Numbered from the stretch's first letter, positions 53,879 to 62,344 are shown. The stretch is DNA of 64,000 bases from Amycolatopsis sp. MtRt-6 (GCF_017308975.1 NZ_JADWPD010000012.1:113496-177495); one strand, 5' to 3'. Translations and numbers: made by a program. The notes: generated by a model from the sequence alone, not told the origin.

Positions 53879-54565
53879 ATGCGCAGACGTTCCTTCCGCG
53901 GCGCCGTGGCGGTCATGGCGCTCACCACCGCTGCCCTGATCGGGACCGCTGGTTCCGCACTGGCCTGCTACAGCGACGACACCCGTCCCAACCCGACGCC
54001 GGGCAAGCCGACGCCCTGTGCCGACGGCAAGGTCCTCGACCAGAAGGACGTTGTCTTCGAGCTGACGAAGAACAACACCCGGCTGAACATCAAGTCGGTC
54101 AACGAGGGTGTCACGGTCACCCGCATCGTCGTCGTCGGCGGCGACGACGGCTTCAACGACTACACGCCGGGCAAGAAGAAGCTCGACAAGAACGCCCCGT
54201 GGAACGACCTGCGTGCGCCGTTCAACTACAACGGCACCCAGCCGAAGATCGACAAGTGGTTCCTGTGCGGCTCGAAGACCACGAAGCCGACCGAGCCCAC
54301 CACCACGACGACGGCGCCGACCAAGCCGTCGAAGCCGACCGAGACCACGAAGCCGAGCACCCCGGCGACCTCGGAGACCTCGGCCTCGCCGACCAGCACC
54401 ACGGCCGCGGCCGTCGTCCCGGCGGGCAACGAGTCGGGCACCGGTGGCGGCCTGGCCAACACCGGTTTCGACAACAGCTGGCTGATCTGGGTCGGCGCGC
54501 TGTTGCTCGCCGCCGGTGGCGGCCTGCTCGCGCTGCTGAAGTTCCGCCGCAAGGCTTCCGAGTGA
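53879..54565 (+). CDS. Secreted LAXTG-anchored surface protein
   Basis: A 228-residue protein: signal peptide (RRRSFRGAVAVMALTTAALIG, cleavage near SALA-C at about 29), then a folded part of about 115 residues with two or three cysteines, a Thr/Pro/Lys-rich stalk (PTEPTTTTTAPTKPSKPTET), sorting motif LANTG near 192, a hydrophobic helix and the tail KFRRKASE. LAXTG is the motif of class E sortases of actinomycetes, so it should be covalently attached to the cell wall. No sortase gene is in the window. The 216 bp upstream hold a CTTGATCAAG palindrome (53692). Confidence 0.87.
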   Translation: MRRRSFRGAVAVMALTTAALIGTAGSALACYSDDTRPNPTPGKPTPCADGKVLDQKDVVFELTKNNTRLNIKSVNEGVTVTRIVVVGGDDGFNDYTPGKKKLDKNAPWNDLRAPFNYNGTQPKIDKWFLCGSKTTKPTEPTTTTTAPTKPSKPTETTKPSTPATSETSASPTSTTAAAVVPAGNESGTGGGLANTGFDNSWLIWVGALLLAAGGGLLALLKFRRKASE

Positions 54566-54616
54566 AGCTGAGCTAGTCCCCGGTCGAAGGCCCCTCGCTC
54601 CGCGCGCGAGGGGCCT

Positions 54617-56881
54617 TCACCGTTTCGGGGGGAAGTCCCCGAACAGCGAGCCCTGCTCGCCCCAGGACGGCTTGCCGAGGCCGGCGGCCATCGCGACGGC
54701 GTGGTCCCATTCGGCGTCGGCGACGTAGTCCTGGTGCCGGAGCACCCCCGGCGCCCAGCGGTGCCGCCCGGTCGGCCCGCGCAGCGGATCCGGCAGCCAG
54801 TGGTCGCCCCCGAGGATCAGGACGCCGTTCTCGTCGGTCGTCGCCGAGACCGGGCCGCAGCCGCCGCCAGGGAGGAAACCGACGCCGTGCAGCCGCCGGT
54901 CGGCGACCGAGTGCCGCCAGGTCGTCACGCCGCCGCCGAAGATGTCGGTGCCGCGGCACAGGGCCCGCCAGCGGCCGTCGAGGTCGGCGAAGAGCTTTTC
55001 CAGCGCTTCCTGCGGCAGCAACGCGGGGAAGGCGCGCTGGTAGCCCCACTGCAACGGCGAACCGGCGGTGAGCAGGCCGACGCGTTCGAGGTCCGCCTTC
55101 GGCAGCTCGGCCGCCAGCCGGGCGGCCGCCATGAGCGTGAGCAGGCTGCCGAGGTTGTAGCCGGAGAGCACCACGCGCGTGCCGGGTTCGGCGAGGTGCT
55201 CACGCGCCCGCGCGGCCAGTTCCGGGACGACCTTCAGCGCGTAGCACGGCGGGACCGTCGGGTGCGCCGCACGCGGCCAGAAGCAGACCAGGTCGGCCAG
55301 CGCCCCGAGGTGACGGCTGCGCTGCGGCGTGCGCGCGGCCGTGTAGACCACGCGCAGTAGACCCGCGGCCAGCGCGCCGAGCGCGACCACGCCGATCGCC
55401 GACAGCGGGCCGAACCAGCCGGGGACCAGCCCGAACCCGAAGCGCAGCACCAGCAGGGCCGCGCCGCCCGCGGACATCGCGCTCGCCACCGCCAGCGCCA
55501 GGTGGTGCAGGTGCCGCCGTTCCCACGCGGACCGCGCCCAGGCCGCCGCGGCCTCCGCCTCCTGCCGTTCGTCGTGCTCCATCAGCTCGACGATCTCGGG
55601 GATGCCCCGCCGCAGCCGCCGCAGCGGGACGGCGACCGCGAAGCCCAGCACACCGAGCACCGCGGCCAGCGCCAGCCCGGCGCCCCACAGCACCGTGACC
55701 AGCAGATACGTGTCGGGCACCCGCAGGTGCTCCGCGCCGGAAAGCCGCCGGAGCGCTTCGGCGAGACCGGCGCCGAAGCCGCCGCCGAGCAGGCCGGCGA
55801 GCGCGAGCACCGGCGCGGCCGCCCAGCCGCCCATCCACGGCCGCAGCCGCCGCGGCTTGTGCTTCCAGCCGGGCCGGGCCAGCAGCGCAGCCGGGGCGAG
55901 GAACAGCGCGAACAGCACGGTGACGGCGACCAGGGCCGCGCCGAGGCCCTCGACGACGCCGTTCGTGCCGGGCAGCGGACCCGCACCCGGCCTGAGCCGG
56001 ACCGCGGCCACGACGACGAGCAGGGTCGCGAAGGTGAGCACGCCGGGCCGGGCGAACCGGCCGGTGTCGACGCCGATCGCGGCGGCGACGACCGCGGCGA
56101 GCACCACGGCCAGCGTGATGATCCAGACCACGACGTCGACCGTGCCGGCCGGCACCCGGAACGGCCCGCCGAGCAGCAGCAGCGCGACCGAGGCCAGCGC
56201 CGCGACGGTGTGCAGGCAGCGCAGCGCCGGCGTCTCGGGGTCGGCCCGCATCCGCAGCGGGCCGCCGGTGAGGTCGCCGTCGGCGTGCACCGCCCAGGTG
56301 GCGCTGGAAATCCGGTGCAGGACGAAGATCACGACGAGCAGCGGCAGCACGCCGAGGGCGATCCGGGCGGCCGTCGCGCGGAGCGCGTCGGGGATCACCG
56401 GCAGGCAGCCGGACCCGGGCGCGAGGCACTGCGCGGCGAACAGGTCGAGCGCGATCGCGGCGAGCTGGCCCATCAGCAGCATCGTCAGCAGCAGGGCGCC
56501 GACGCGCAGCAGACCGCGGCAGACGGCGCCGAGGACGCGCGGGAGGCGGCGGCCCGGCGGGACCGGGGGCAGCATCCAGAAGGCGACGTTGGCCAGGGAG
56601 AACGGGAACAGCAGCGCCCAGGTGGCCTTCGCGGCGCCGCCCGAGGTCATGCCGTGCCAGAGGTAACCCTCGAGGGTCCGCGGGATCGACCGGCCCAGCG
56701 CCGGCAGCACCGGCCCGGGTGCCGGGCGGCGCAGCCGGTCCGCCGGGCGGATCACGCGGCCCAGTCCGTCGCCGGCGACGTCGACGGTCGCAACCGCGTC
56801 GAGCAGCGTTTCCCCGCTGGTGCCCACGAGCCCGGCGACGCGGATTTCCACGACGCGGGTGTCCGGGCCGGGCATGGGCAC
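54617..56881 (-). CDS. Multi-span membrane protein with C-terminal alpha/beta-hydrolase-like domain
   Basis: A 754-residue protein. After a short N-terminal part (RVVEIRVAGLVGTSGE) come about ten helices between residues 85 and 520. A cytoplasmic or external domain (540-754) has alpha/beta-hydrolase features: a strand RVVLSGYNLGSLLTLMAAA at the nucleophile-elbow position, LLTAGSPLQWGYQRAFP and a later H-containing region (GDHWLPDPLRG). The elbow normally reads G-x-S-x-G, but here the serine position is asparagine (GYNLG), so hydrolysis is unlikely. The GTG at 56881 has AGGAGG upstream; ATG at 56875 is an alternative. Role unknown. Confidence 0.78.
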   Translation of the reverse strand: MPMPGPDTRVVEIRVAGLVGTSGETLLDAVATVDVAGDGLGRVIRPADRLRRPAPGPVLPALGRSIPRTLEGYLWHGMTSGGAAKATWALLFPFSLANVAFWMLPPVPPGRRLPRVLGAVCRGLLRVGALLLTMLLMGQLAAIALDLFAAQCLAPGSGCLPVIPDALRATAARIALGVLPLLVVIFVLHRISSATWAVHADGDLTGGPLRMRADPETPALRCLHTVAALASVALLLLGGPFRVPAGTVDVVVWIITLAVVLAAVVAAAIGVDTGRFARPGVLTFATLLVVVAAVRLRPGAGPLPGTNGVVEGLGAALVAVTVLFALFLAPAALLARPGWKHKPRRLRPWMGGWAAAPVLALAGLLGGGFGAGLAEALRRLSGAEHLRVPDTYLLVTVLWGAGLALAAVLGVLGFAVAVPLRRLRRGIPEIVELMEHDERQEAEAAAAWARSAWERRHLHHLALAVASAMSAGGAALLVLRFGFGLVPGWFGPLSAIGVVALGALAAGLLRVVYTAARTPQRSRHLGALADLVCFWPRAAHPTVPPCYALKVVPELAARAREHLAEPGTRVVLSGYNLGSLLTLMAAARLAAELPKADLERVGLLTAGSPLQWGYQRAFPALLPQEALEKLFADLDGRWRALCRGTDIFGGGVTTWRHSVADRRLHGVGFLPGGGCGPVSATTDENGVLILGGDHWLPDPLRGPTGRHRWAPGVLRHQDYVADAEWDHAVAMAAGLGKPSWGEQGSLFGDFPPKR

Positions 56882-56967
56882 GGTAAGGGCCTCCTAACAC
56901 TTCTAGGGACAGTCGAGCGGACAACGGTAGTGTTCGGGTGTCATCGAGTCTTGGAGGAATCGCCACT

Positions 56968-58440
56968 ATGACCCCCGAAAGCGTTGCCAAGCGGCACGAG
57001 ACCCGCAACGGCATCGAGTTCGCCGTCGCCGACCTCGAGGCCGCCGAGTTCGGCCGCAAGGAGATCCGCCTCGCCGAGCACGAGATGCCGGGACTGATGG
57101 CGCTGCGGCGCGAATACGCGGAGGTCTACCCGCTGCGCGGGGCGCGCGTCTCGGGCTCGCTGCACATGACGGTGCAGACCGCGGTGCTGATCGAGACGCT
57201 GGTGGCGCTGGGTGCCGAGGTGCGCTGGGCGTCCTGCAACATCTTCTCGACGCAGGACCACGCGGCCGCGGCGGTCGTCGTCGGCCCGCACGGCACGACC
57301 GAGGAGCCCAAGGGCGTCCCGGTGTTCGCGTGGAAGGGCGAGTCGCTCGAGGAGTACTGGTGGTGCACCGAGCGGATGCTCACCTGGGACGGCGAGGGCC
57401 CGAACATGATCCTCGACGACGGCGGTGACGCCACGATGCTGGTGCACAAGGGCACCGAGTACGAGAAGTCCGGCGTCGTGCCGACCCCGGACGAGAACAC
57501 CTCGGACGAGTTCCGCGTGTTCCTCGAGTTGCTGCGCACGTCGGTCGCGGCCGACACGGGCAAGTGGACGAAGATCGGCGAGGGCATCCGCGGCGTCACC
57601 GAGGAGACCACGACCGGCGTCCTGCGCCTGTACCAGCTCGCGGCGGCGGGCGAGCTGCTGTTCCCGGCGATCAACGTCAACGACGCGGTGACGAAGTCGA
57701 AGTTCGACAACCGCTACGGCATCCGCCACTCCCTGATCGACGGCATCAACCGCGGCACCGACGTGCTGATCGGCGGCAAGGTCGCGGTCGTGTGCGGGTA
57801 CGGCGACGTCGGCAAGGGCGCGGCGGAGTCGCTGCGCGGCCAGGGCGCGCGGGTGATCGTGACGGAGATCGACCCGATCTGCGCCCTGCAGGCGGCGATG
57901 GACGGCTACCAGGTCCGCACGCTGGAGAAGGCCCTGCCCGAGGCCGACATCGTCATCACGACGACCGGCAACAAGGACGTCGTGCTGGTCGAGCACATGG
58001 CGAAGATGAAGCACCAGGCGATCCTGGGCAACATCGGCCACTTCGACAACGAGCTCGACATGGCCGGCCTCGCGCGCTACCCGGGCATCCGCCGCGTGAA
58101 CATCAAGCCCCAGGTCGACGAGTGGGTGTTCCCGGACGGCAAGAGCATCCTGGTGCTCTCGGAGGGCCGGCTGCTGAACCTGGGCAACGCGACCGGCCAC
58201 CCGTCGTTCGTGATGTCGAACAGCTTCTCGAACCAGGTGATCGCGCAGATCGAGCTGTTCACCAAGTACGAGGAGTACGACAAGGAGGTCTTCCGCCTCC
58301 CGAAGAAGCTGGACGAGAAGGTGGCGAAGATCCACCTGGAGGCGCTCGGCGGTGAGCTGACGAAGCTGACCAAGGAACAGGCCGAGTACATCGACGTCGA
58401 TGTCGAGGGACCGTTCAAGCCGGAGCACTATCGGTACTGA
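56968..58440 (+). CDS. sahH: S-adenosylhomocysteinase
   Basis: A 490-residue NAD-dependent enzyme that hydrolyses S-adenosylhomocysteine to adenosine and homocysteine in the methyl cycle. Motifs are HMTVQTAVLIETL near 65, SCNIFSTQDHAAAA near 88, the NAD fold VCGYGDVGKG near 274 and GNIGHFDNE near 354. The C-terminus KPEHYRY is standard. The ATG at 56968 follows TTGGAGGAA at fair spacing and gives the usual length; the GTG at 56938 precedes that site. A strong terminator follows. Confidence 0.96.
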   Translation: MTPESVAKRHETRNGIEFAVADLEAAEFGRKEIRLAEHEMPGLMALRREYAEVYPLRGARVSGSLHMTVQTAVLIETLVALGAEVRWASCNIFSTQDHAAAAVVVGPHGTTEEPKGVPVFAWKGESLEEYWWCTERMLTWDGEGPNMILDDGGDATMLVHKGTEYEKSGVVPTPDENTSDEFRVFLELLRTSVAADTGKWTKIGEGIRGVTEETTTGVLRLYQLAAAGELLFPAINVNDAVTKSKFDNRYGIRHSLIDGINRGTDVLIGGKVAVVCGYGDVGKGAAESLRGQGARVIVTEIDPICALQAAMDGYQVRTLEKALPEADIVITTTGNKDVVLVEHMAKMKHQAILGNIGHFDNELDMAGLARYPGIRRVNIKPQVDEWVFPDGKSILVLSEGRLLNLGNATGHPSFVMSNSFSNQVIAQIELFTKYEEYDKEVFRLPKKLDEKVAKIHLEALGGELTKLTKEQAEYIDVDVEGPFKPEHYRY

Positions 58441-58453
58441 GTTCTTGCTGGTC

Positions 58454-58488
58454 AGGGCCGCCCCGAAAGTGTTCGGGGCGGCCCTTTG
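58454..58488. terminator. Intrinsic terminator after sahH
   Basis: GGGCCGCCCCGAA (58455-58467) pairs with TTCGGGGCGGCCC (58472-58484) around a four-base loop, followed by TTTG. It begins about 15 bp after the stop. Confidence 0.85.
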
Positions 58489-58506
58489 TATTGCGCCCTG
58501 AAACAG

Positions 58507-58536
58507 TGATAGCACGAATGGGTGACGTGTTATCAT
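58507..58536. promoter_or_regulatory. Inverted repeat at the VapBC promoter
   Basis: TGATAGCAC (58507-58515) and GTGTTATCA (58527-58535) are complementary except for one G-T pair. The right arm overlaps a -10-like TATCAT (58531-58536), a few bases before the GTG start. An RHH antitoxin could repress here, and the transcript looks leaderless. Confidence 0.5.
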
Positions 58537-58539
58537 TGA

Positions 58540-58830
58540 GTGGTGAAGCAGTTGATCACGAGGATCGACGACGAGCTGCACGCCCGGCTGAAGGCGCTGG
58601 CGGAAGCCGAAGGGCGCAGCATGAACGACCTGGTCACGGAAGCGTTGAGGGGCGTTGTGGCGAAGACCGAAACCCGCGCGGAGTGGAAGCGGCGAATGAT
58701 CGCCGAAGGCAGGGTCGTGCACGTGGAGCCGCCGGCTCGCGTGCCGACCCTCGATGAAATCGAAGACCTGTCCCGGGGCTGGGGCACGGCTGTGAGCGAA
58801 GCGCTCGACTGGACCCGAGGGGAGTGGTGA
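58540..58830 (+). CDS. VapB-type ribbon-helix-helix antitoxin
   Basis: A 96-residue protein starting with GTG at 58540 (a second GTG follows at 58543). The ribbon-helix-helix is KQLITRIDDELHARLKALAE then GRSMNDLVTEALRG (about 3-40). The C-terminal half, with WKRRMIAEGR and PTLDEIEDLSRGWG, would wrap the PIN toxin. It overlaps the toxin gene and follows a short inverted repeat suited to autorepression. Confidence 0.87.
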   Translation: MVKQLITRIDDELHARLKALAEAEGRSMNDLVTEALRGVVAKTETRAEWKRRMIAEGRVVHVEPPARVPTLDEIEDLSRGWGTAVSEALDWTRGEW

Positions 58831-59273
58831 CCGTGCTGTACGTCGACACCAGTGCGCTGGTCACCGCTTATCTGCGGGACGAGCCGGAACACGATAAGTT
58901 CCGCGAGCTGTTGCTCGAAGGTGATGCTCCGATCTTGAGCAGCGACTTCACCCGTATCGAGTTCGCCGGCGCCATGACCGCGGCCAAGCGGACCGGCCGG
59001 ATCCCCGACCCGGCGGCGGTGATGGCGCACTTCGATCACCTCGCCTCCCCGGACGGGGATCTGGTGCTGATCCCGTTCAACCCGGACCGGGTGATTCCCG
59101 CCGCGCGACGCCTGGTCACCGAGAACTACCCGGTGCGCACCCTCGACGCGATCCACATCGCCGTCGCGATGCACTCCACGGCCGAGCTGACCGCCGGCGG
59201 ACCGGTCACCTTTGTCACCCGCGACGAGCGTCAGGCCGATGCCGCGAAGGCGAACGGCTTCGAGGTGTTGTGA
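58827..59273 (+). CDS. VapC-type PIN-domain toxin ribonuclease
   Basis: A 148-residue PIN protein. Acidic metal-site residues are in YVDTSALV (D near 6), TRIEFAGA (E near 43) and VRTLDAIHIAVAM (D near 104, then the terminal D/E site in TRDERQ). It would cleave a specific RNA when VapB is lost. The GTG at 58827 overlaps the antitoxin stop (GTGA); GTGs at 58824 or 58833 are possible, the last having the better Shine-Dalgarno spacing. It overlaps the following VOC gene by one base. Confidence 0.88.
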   Translation: MTVLYVDTSALVTAYLRDEPEHDKFRELLLEGDAPILSSDFTRIEFAGAMTAAKRTGRIPDPAAVMAHFDHLASPDGDLVLIPFNPDRVIPAARRLVTENYPVRTLDAIHIAVAMHSTAELTAGGPVTFVTRDERQADAAKANGFEVL

Positions 59274-59617
59274 TGGTCGACCTGATGGCAGGCATCGCCG
59301 TGCTCGACTACGAGCGGGCGCTGGCCTGGTACGAGAAGCTCTTCGGCTCGCCGCCGACGTACGTGGTGAGCGAGACCGAGGCGTTGTGGGAAGTCACCGA
59401 GCACGGGGCCGTCTTCATCGAGCGACGGCCGGAGCGGGCCACGGGGCATGCCATGCACGTCCTGTTCGTCGGTGATCTGGACGAGCGCGTCGCGGCGATT
59501 TCCGAGCGGGGCATCGAGCCCGCCGAGCGGGAGACCTACGACAACGGCGTGCGGAAACTGCTCTACCGCGACCCCGAAGGAAACGAGATCGGCATCGGCG
59601 GCGGACCCGGCCACTAG
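59273..59617 (+). CDS. VOC (glyoxalase/bleomycin-resistance fold) protein
   Basis: A 114-residue single-module VOC protein: MAGIAVLDYERALAWYEKLFG, HGAVFIERRPERATGHAMHVLFVGDLDERVAAI and LLYRDPEGNEIGIGG. Metal ligands are not all obvious (H in GHAMHVL and E in GNEIGI). It starts on the last base of vapC, so it is cotranscribed with the toxin, a frequent passenger arrangement. Substrate unknown. It is followed at once by the 21-bp repeat array. Confidence 0.87.
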   Translation: MVDLMAGIAVLDYERALAWYEKLFGSPPTYVVSETEALWEVTEHGAVFIERRPERATGHAMHVLFVGDLDERVAAISERGIEPAERETYDNGVRKLLYRDPEGNEIGIGGGPGH

Positions 59618-59618
59618 C

Positions 59619-59768
59619 GAGATGCCCGCCCAATCACGCGAGATGCCCGCCCAATCACGCGAGTGACGCGGCCAATCACGCGAGCCGCACCCCGGCCGCG
59701 AGCCGACCGTGCGCAACCAGGCATCACACGTGACTGGGCGGGCCTCACGCGTGATCAGCGGGGCATCA
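59619..59768. repeat. Two opposing arrays of 21-bp repeats between convergent genes
   Basis: Three units (59619, 59640, 59661; GAGATGCCCGCCC-AATCACGC, the first two identical) run rightward. Three related units run leftward from 59768 to 59706 (TGATGCCCC-GCTGATCACGCG is the first). The arrays face each other 25 bp apart and can fold back. The unit equals that at 32272. The VOC stop is 1 bp away on the left and the XRE stop 9 bp away on the right. Confidence 0.82.
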
Positions 59769-59776
59769 GACCCGGC

Positions 59777-60775
59777 TCAGTTCCACTCCACCGCGACCCC
59801 GGCCAGCCCCGGCCCGGCGTCGCTGAAGAACGCGCTGCTCACCCCGCCCATGTCGCACGCCAGTTCCTCCGCCACCACCGGCAGCGCGTCGTCCCGGGCC
59901 CGCACCTGCCGCGTGCACCGGGCCGGCAACGCGTTCCGGTCGAAGCGCAGCTGCACCAGGTAACTCGCGCAGCGGTCCCGCAGCATCCGGTAGTACCCCG
60001 GCGACGCCGATCCCGAGTCGTCGCGGACCTCGAAGCAGAACACGTGGATGTCGCCCTCGGCGAGCTTGCGGTCGAACAGCAGCTCCGTCGCCATCGTGTC
60101 CGCGTCCGGGTTGCGGCGCATCCGCCCGACCCGGCAGCCCTCGTCCGTGATCAGCTCGACGTCGTCGATGCGGCAACCCGGGTCGCCGTTGTACACCGTC
60201 AGGTACCGGTCCGGCCCGTGGCGTCGCGCGCGCGTCACCAGCCGCGTACGCAAGCTCACCTGGCGGTGCTCCGCGTCGAACGTGATCGTGTCGTGGACCG
60301 ACAGCAGCTCGAGGTCCGCGTTGTAGTGGTTCGACGACGGGTACGCGCCCAGCTCGGCCAGCAGGTCCTCGACGATCGACCCCATGTCGCCGGAACGCAG
60401 GTCGTGGAACGACGCCGCCGGCTGGTGGCCGCGGCGGACCAGCCGGGGCCCGATCAGCACCACCAGGGCGTCCGCCGGCAGCTGGAGGACCGATTCCAGC
60501 GCCCGGACCGCCGGCAGCGCCTTCGGCACCTCGGGCTGACGCAGCCCGCGTTGCCAGTAACTCAGCGTCGACTGTCCGATTTGGACCCCGCGCAGCGCGA
60601 GGTGCGCGCGCAGCCGGGCCAGCGACAGCCCGCGGTAGGCGATCGCCAGCCGGAGGGCGTGGTGGAACTCGCCGGTGCGCAGGGCCTCGGTCAGCTCTTT
60701 CGGCAGTTCGGCGACCGATGCCCGGGTCGTGCGGGCGCCATCGATGATCAGTGGGAGGTTCCCGTCTTGTACCAC
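59777..60775 (-). CDS. XRE-type regulator with a large C-terminal sensing domain
   Basis: A 332-residue protein. A helix-turn-helix lies at about residues 35-115 (FHHALRLAIAYRGLSLARLR, then QSTLSYWQRGLRQPEVPKAL). The C-terminal 200 residues are beta-rich (TVYNGDPGCRIDDVELITDE, HVFCFEVRDDSGSASPGYY, CASYLVQLRFDRNALPARC), with conserved cysteines, and resemble a ligand- or metal-sensing domain; I do not know the family name. The GTG at 60775 is preferred for AGGGACGAG upstream; earlier starts reach 60820. It is divergent from the secreted protease operon, with GAACGTTC-type palindromes between. Confidence 0.72.
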   Translation of the reverse strand: MVQDGNLPLIIDGARTTRASVAELPKELTEALRTGEFHHALRLAIAYRGLSLARLRAHLALRGVQIGQSTLSYWQRGLRQPEVPKALPAVRALESVLQLPADALVVLIGPRLVRRGHQPAASFHDLRSGDMGSIVEDLLAELGAYPSSNHYNADLELLSVHDTITFDAEHRQVSLRTRLVTRARRHGPDRYLTVYNGDPGCRIDDVELITDEGCRVGRMRRNPDADTMATELLFDRKLAEGDIHVFCFEVRDDSGSASPGYYRMLRDRCASYLVQLRFDRNALPARCTRQVRARDDALPVVAEELACDMGGVSSAFFSDAGPGLAGVAVEWN

Positions 60776-60812
60776 CGCTCGTCCCTTCACCCGACCAGTG
60801 TGTGCGCTGGGC

Positions 60813-60905
60813 GTGAACACCGCGGAACGTTCACGGTAGCAGCGTAGAGTGGCCGTGCCGACCCCCGTTCAGGGTGGTTGGCCTCGTTGAGGTGAGCGTT
60901 CCGCG
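60813..60905. promoter_or_regulatory. GTGAACGTTCCGCG-type repeats between the XRE gene and the protease operon
   Basis: CGCGGAACGTTCAC (60821-60834) recurs inverted with one mismatch at 60892-60905. The first copy is also part of GTGAAC (60813) ... GTTCAC (60829) and contains the perfect 8-mer GAACGTTC. The paired sites in a divergent promoter suggest binding by the adjacent regulator. Confidence 0.5.
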
Positions 60906-61022
60906 TTCCGGTTGTCCCCCGGAACGGTCCGTTCCTCCGGATGGCGTTCTTGCTCCTTGTGACCGCGTTGTTCACCGTTGTGACCACCGCTGGTTCGCCC
61001 ACTCCTCCACAGGAGGCCATCT

Positions 61023-61598
61023 GTGCTGGTGAAGTCGAGCCAGGTCCACGCCGTACTGGCCGTGAGCCTGCTGTTGTGCCTGGTCGCGCCGGCCTCTGCC
61101 GGAGCCGCGCCCGGAGTGCCGTCGACCTACCGGAACCAGATCGTCCTGCAGCTCCAGCAGAAGAACCAGTGGTGCTGGGCCGGCGCGGGCAACACCATCG
61201 CCGCGTTCCACGGCGCCGTCGTCAGCCAGACGGAGTTCTGCCGGCTCGCGCACGGCGAAACCGGCGCCGACTGCGCCAACCTCCCCGGCACGCTCGCCGA
61301 CCCGCAGCGTGCCTTCGCCCGGCTCGGCTTCAGCTCGCCGGGCCGCTACCTCGACCGCCGCATCTCCTACGCCGACGTCCGGACGCAGACCGCGGCGGAC
61401 CGGCCGGTCGAAACCCGCGTCGGCTACCGCTCGGGCGGCGGTCACGTCCACGTCCTCTACGGCTACGACACCCGCGGCGACTGGGTGTTCTGGGGCGATC
61501 CCGGCCCGGCCAAGCGCTACAACTGGTCGACCTACGGCTACTACACCCAGAACCCGTCGTTCACCTGGACGCACACGCTCACCGGGATCGCCCGATGA
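61023..61598 (+). CDS. Secreted papain-like cysteine protease
   Basis: A 191-residue exported protein: signal peptide to about residue 28 (VLAVSLLLCLVAPASAGA-AP), then a papain-like fold of the staphopain/AvrRpt2-type (C39/C70-like) group. Catalytic residues read as Q48/C51 in QKNQWCWAGAGNTI, H141 in SGGGHVHVLYGYD and D159 in VFWGDPGP. Two further cysteines (FCRLAHGETGADC) could form a disulfide. The GTG at 61023 has AGGAGG seven bases upstream. It overlaps the next gene by ATGA. No pro-domain is present, so it may be active on release or controlled by its partner. Confidence 0.85.
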   Translation: MLVKSSQVHAVLAVSLLLCLVAPASAGAAPGVPSTYRNQIVLQLQQKNQWCWAGAGNTIAAFHGAVVSQTEFCRLAHGETGADCANLPGTLADPQRAFARLGFSSPGRYLDRRISYADVRTQTAADRPVETRVGYRSGGGHVHVLYGYDTRGDWVFWGDPGPAKRYNWSTYGYYTQNPSFTWTHTLTGIAR

Positions 61599-62344
61599 GC
61601 AGGCGGGCGCTCGTGCTCGCCGTGCTGACCGGCGCGGCGCTGCTGATGACGGCTCCGGTGTCAGGCGCGGCCCAGGCCGCCGGCATCAGCAGCGCCGACG
61701 CCTTCGCCGCGCACCGCGCGGCCGTGGGGTTCCAGGACGTCCTGGTCCGCTTCTTCGCCCAGGCGCCGGGCGCCCAAGGGCCGGTCTCGGTGCAGATCGC
61801 GCCGGACGCCTACCCCGTGTACGAGCTTTCGCCGGACTTCGTCGCGGGCAAACCCGGCGCGGCGCCGGGTGATTTCGCTTACTTCGCGATCCCCGCGCGC
61901 GCCTCCGACGGCCGGACCGCGACGCTCTGGTCGGTCCGCGGCGCGGACGGCACCTGGCAGGTCGGCAACATCGCCTCGGGTGACGTCGAGGGCGAGTACG
62001 CCCGGAAGCTGCCCGCGGGCGCCCAGTTGCTGCACGAACCGCAGGTCGACGCCTGGTACGCGGTGGACGGCAGCCGGGTGACGTCGCTGGCCGACGGCAA
62101 AGCGGTCGACGGTTACCAGCGGATCGTCGAGGCGCGGTACGCCGACAAGCTCCCCGGCTCGGCCTACGCCCGCGACGGCGAGGCCGGCGGCTACGACCCG
62201 ACGTCCCAGGTGATGCCCCGCGGCGACGGCGGCCCGGCGCCGTCCGGCCACGACACCGGCTGGGTGCCGCTGCTGATCCTCGTCGGCGTGCTCGCGGTCA
62301 GCGGCGCCGGCTACGTGCTCCACCTGCGGCGCCACGCCGCCTAG
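61595..62344 (+). CDS. Membrane-anchored partner protein of the cysteine protease
   Basis: A 249-residue type I membrane protein: signal peptide MSRRALVLAVLTGAALLMTA (cleavage near AQAAG, about 28), an extracytoplasmic domain of some 190 residues (YELSPDFVAGKPGAAPGDFA, ATLWSVRGADGTWQVGNIAS, QVDAWYAVDGSRV), a Gly/Pro linker, one helix (WVPLLILVGVLAVSGAGYV) and a short basic tail. I recognise no family. Its ATGA overlap with the protease gene suggests the two act together, for instance as inhibitor, processing substrate or surface tether. Confidence 0.78.
   Translation: MSRRALVLAVLTGAALLMTAPVSGAAQAAGISSADAFAAHRAAVGFQDVLVRFFAQAPGAQGPVSVQIAPDAYPVYELSPDFVAGKPGAAPGDFAYFAIPARASDGRTATLWSVRGADGTWQVGNIASGDVEGEYARKLPAGAQLLHEPQVDAWYAVDGSRVTSLADGKAVDGYQRIVEARYADKLPGSAYARDGEAGGYDPTSQVMPRGDGGPAPSGHDTGWVPLLILVGVLAVSGAGYVLHLRRHAA

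Noticed and set aside
59619..59768. Possible CRISPR array
   Set aside because: Units are contiguous 21-mers without spacers, invert halfway, and there are no cas genes.
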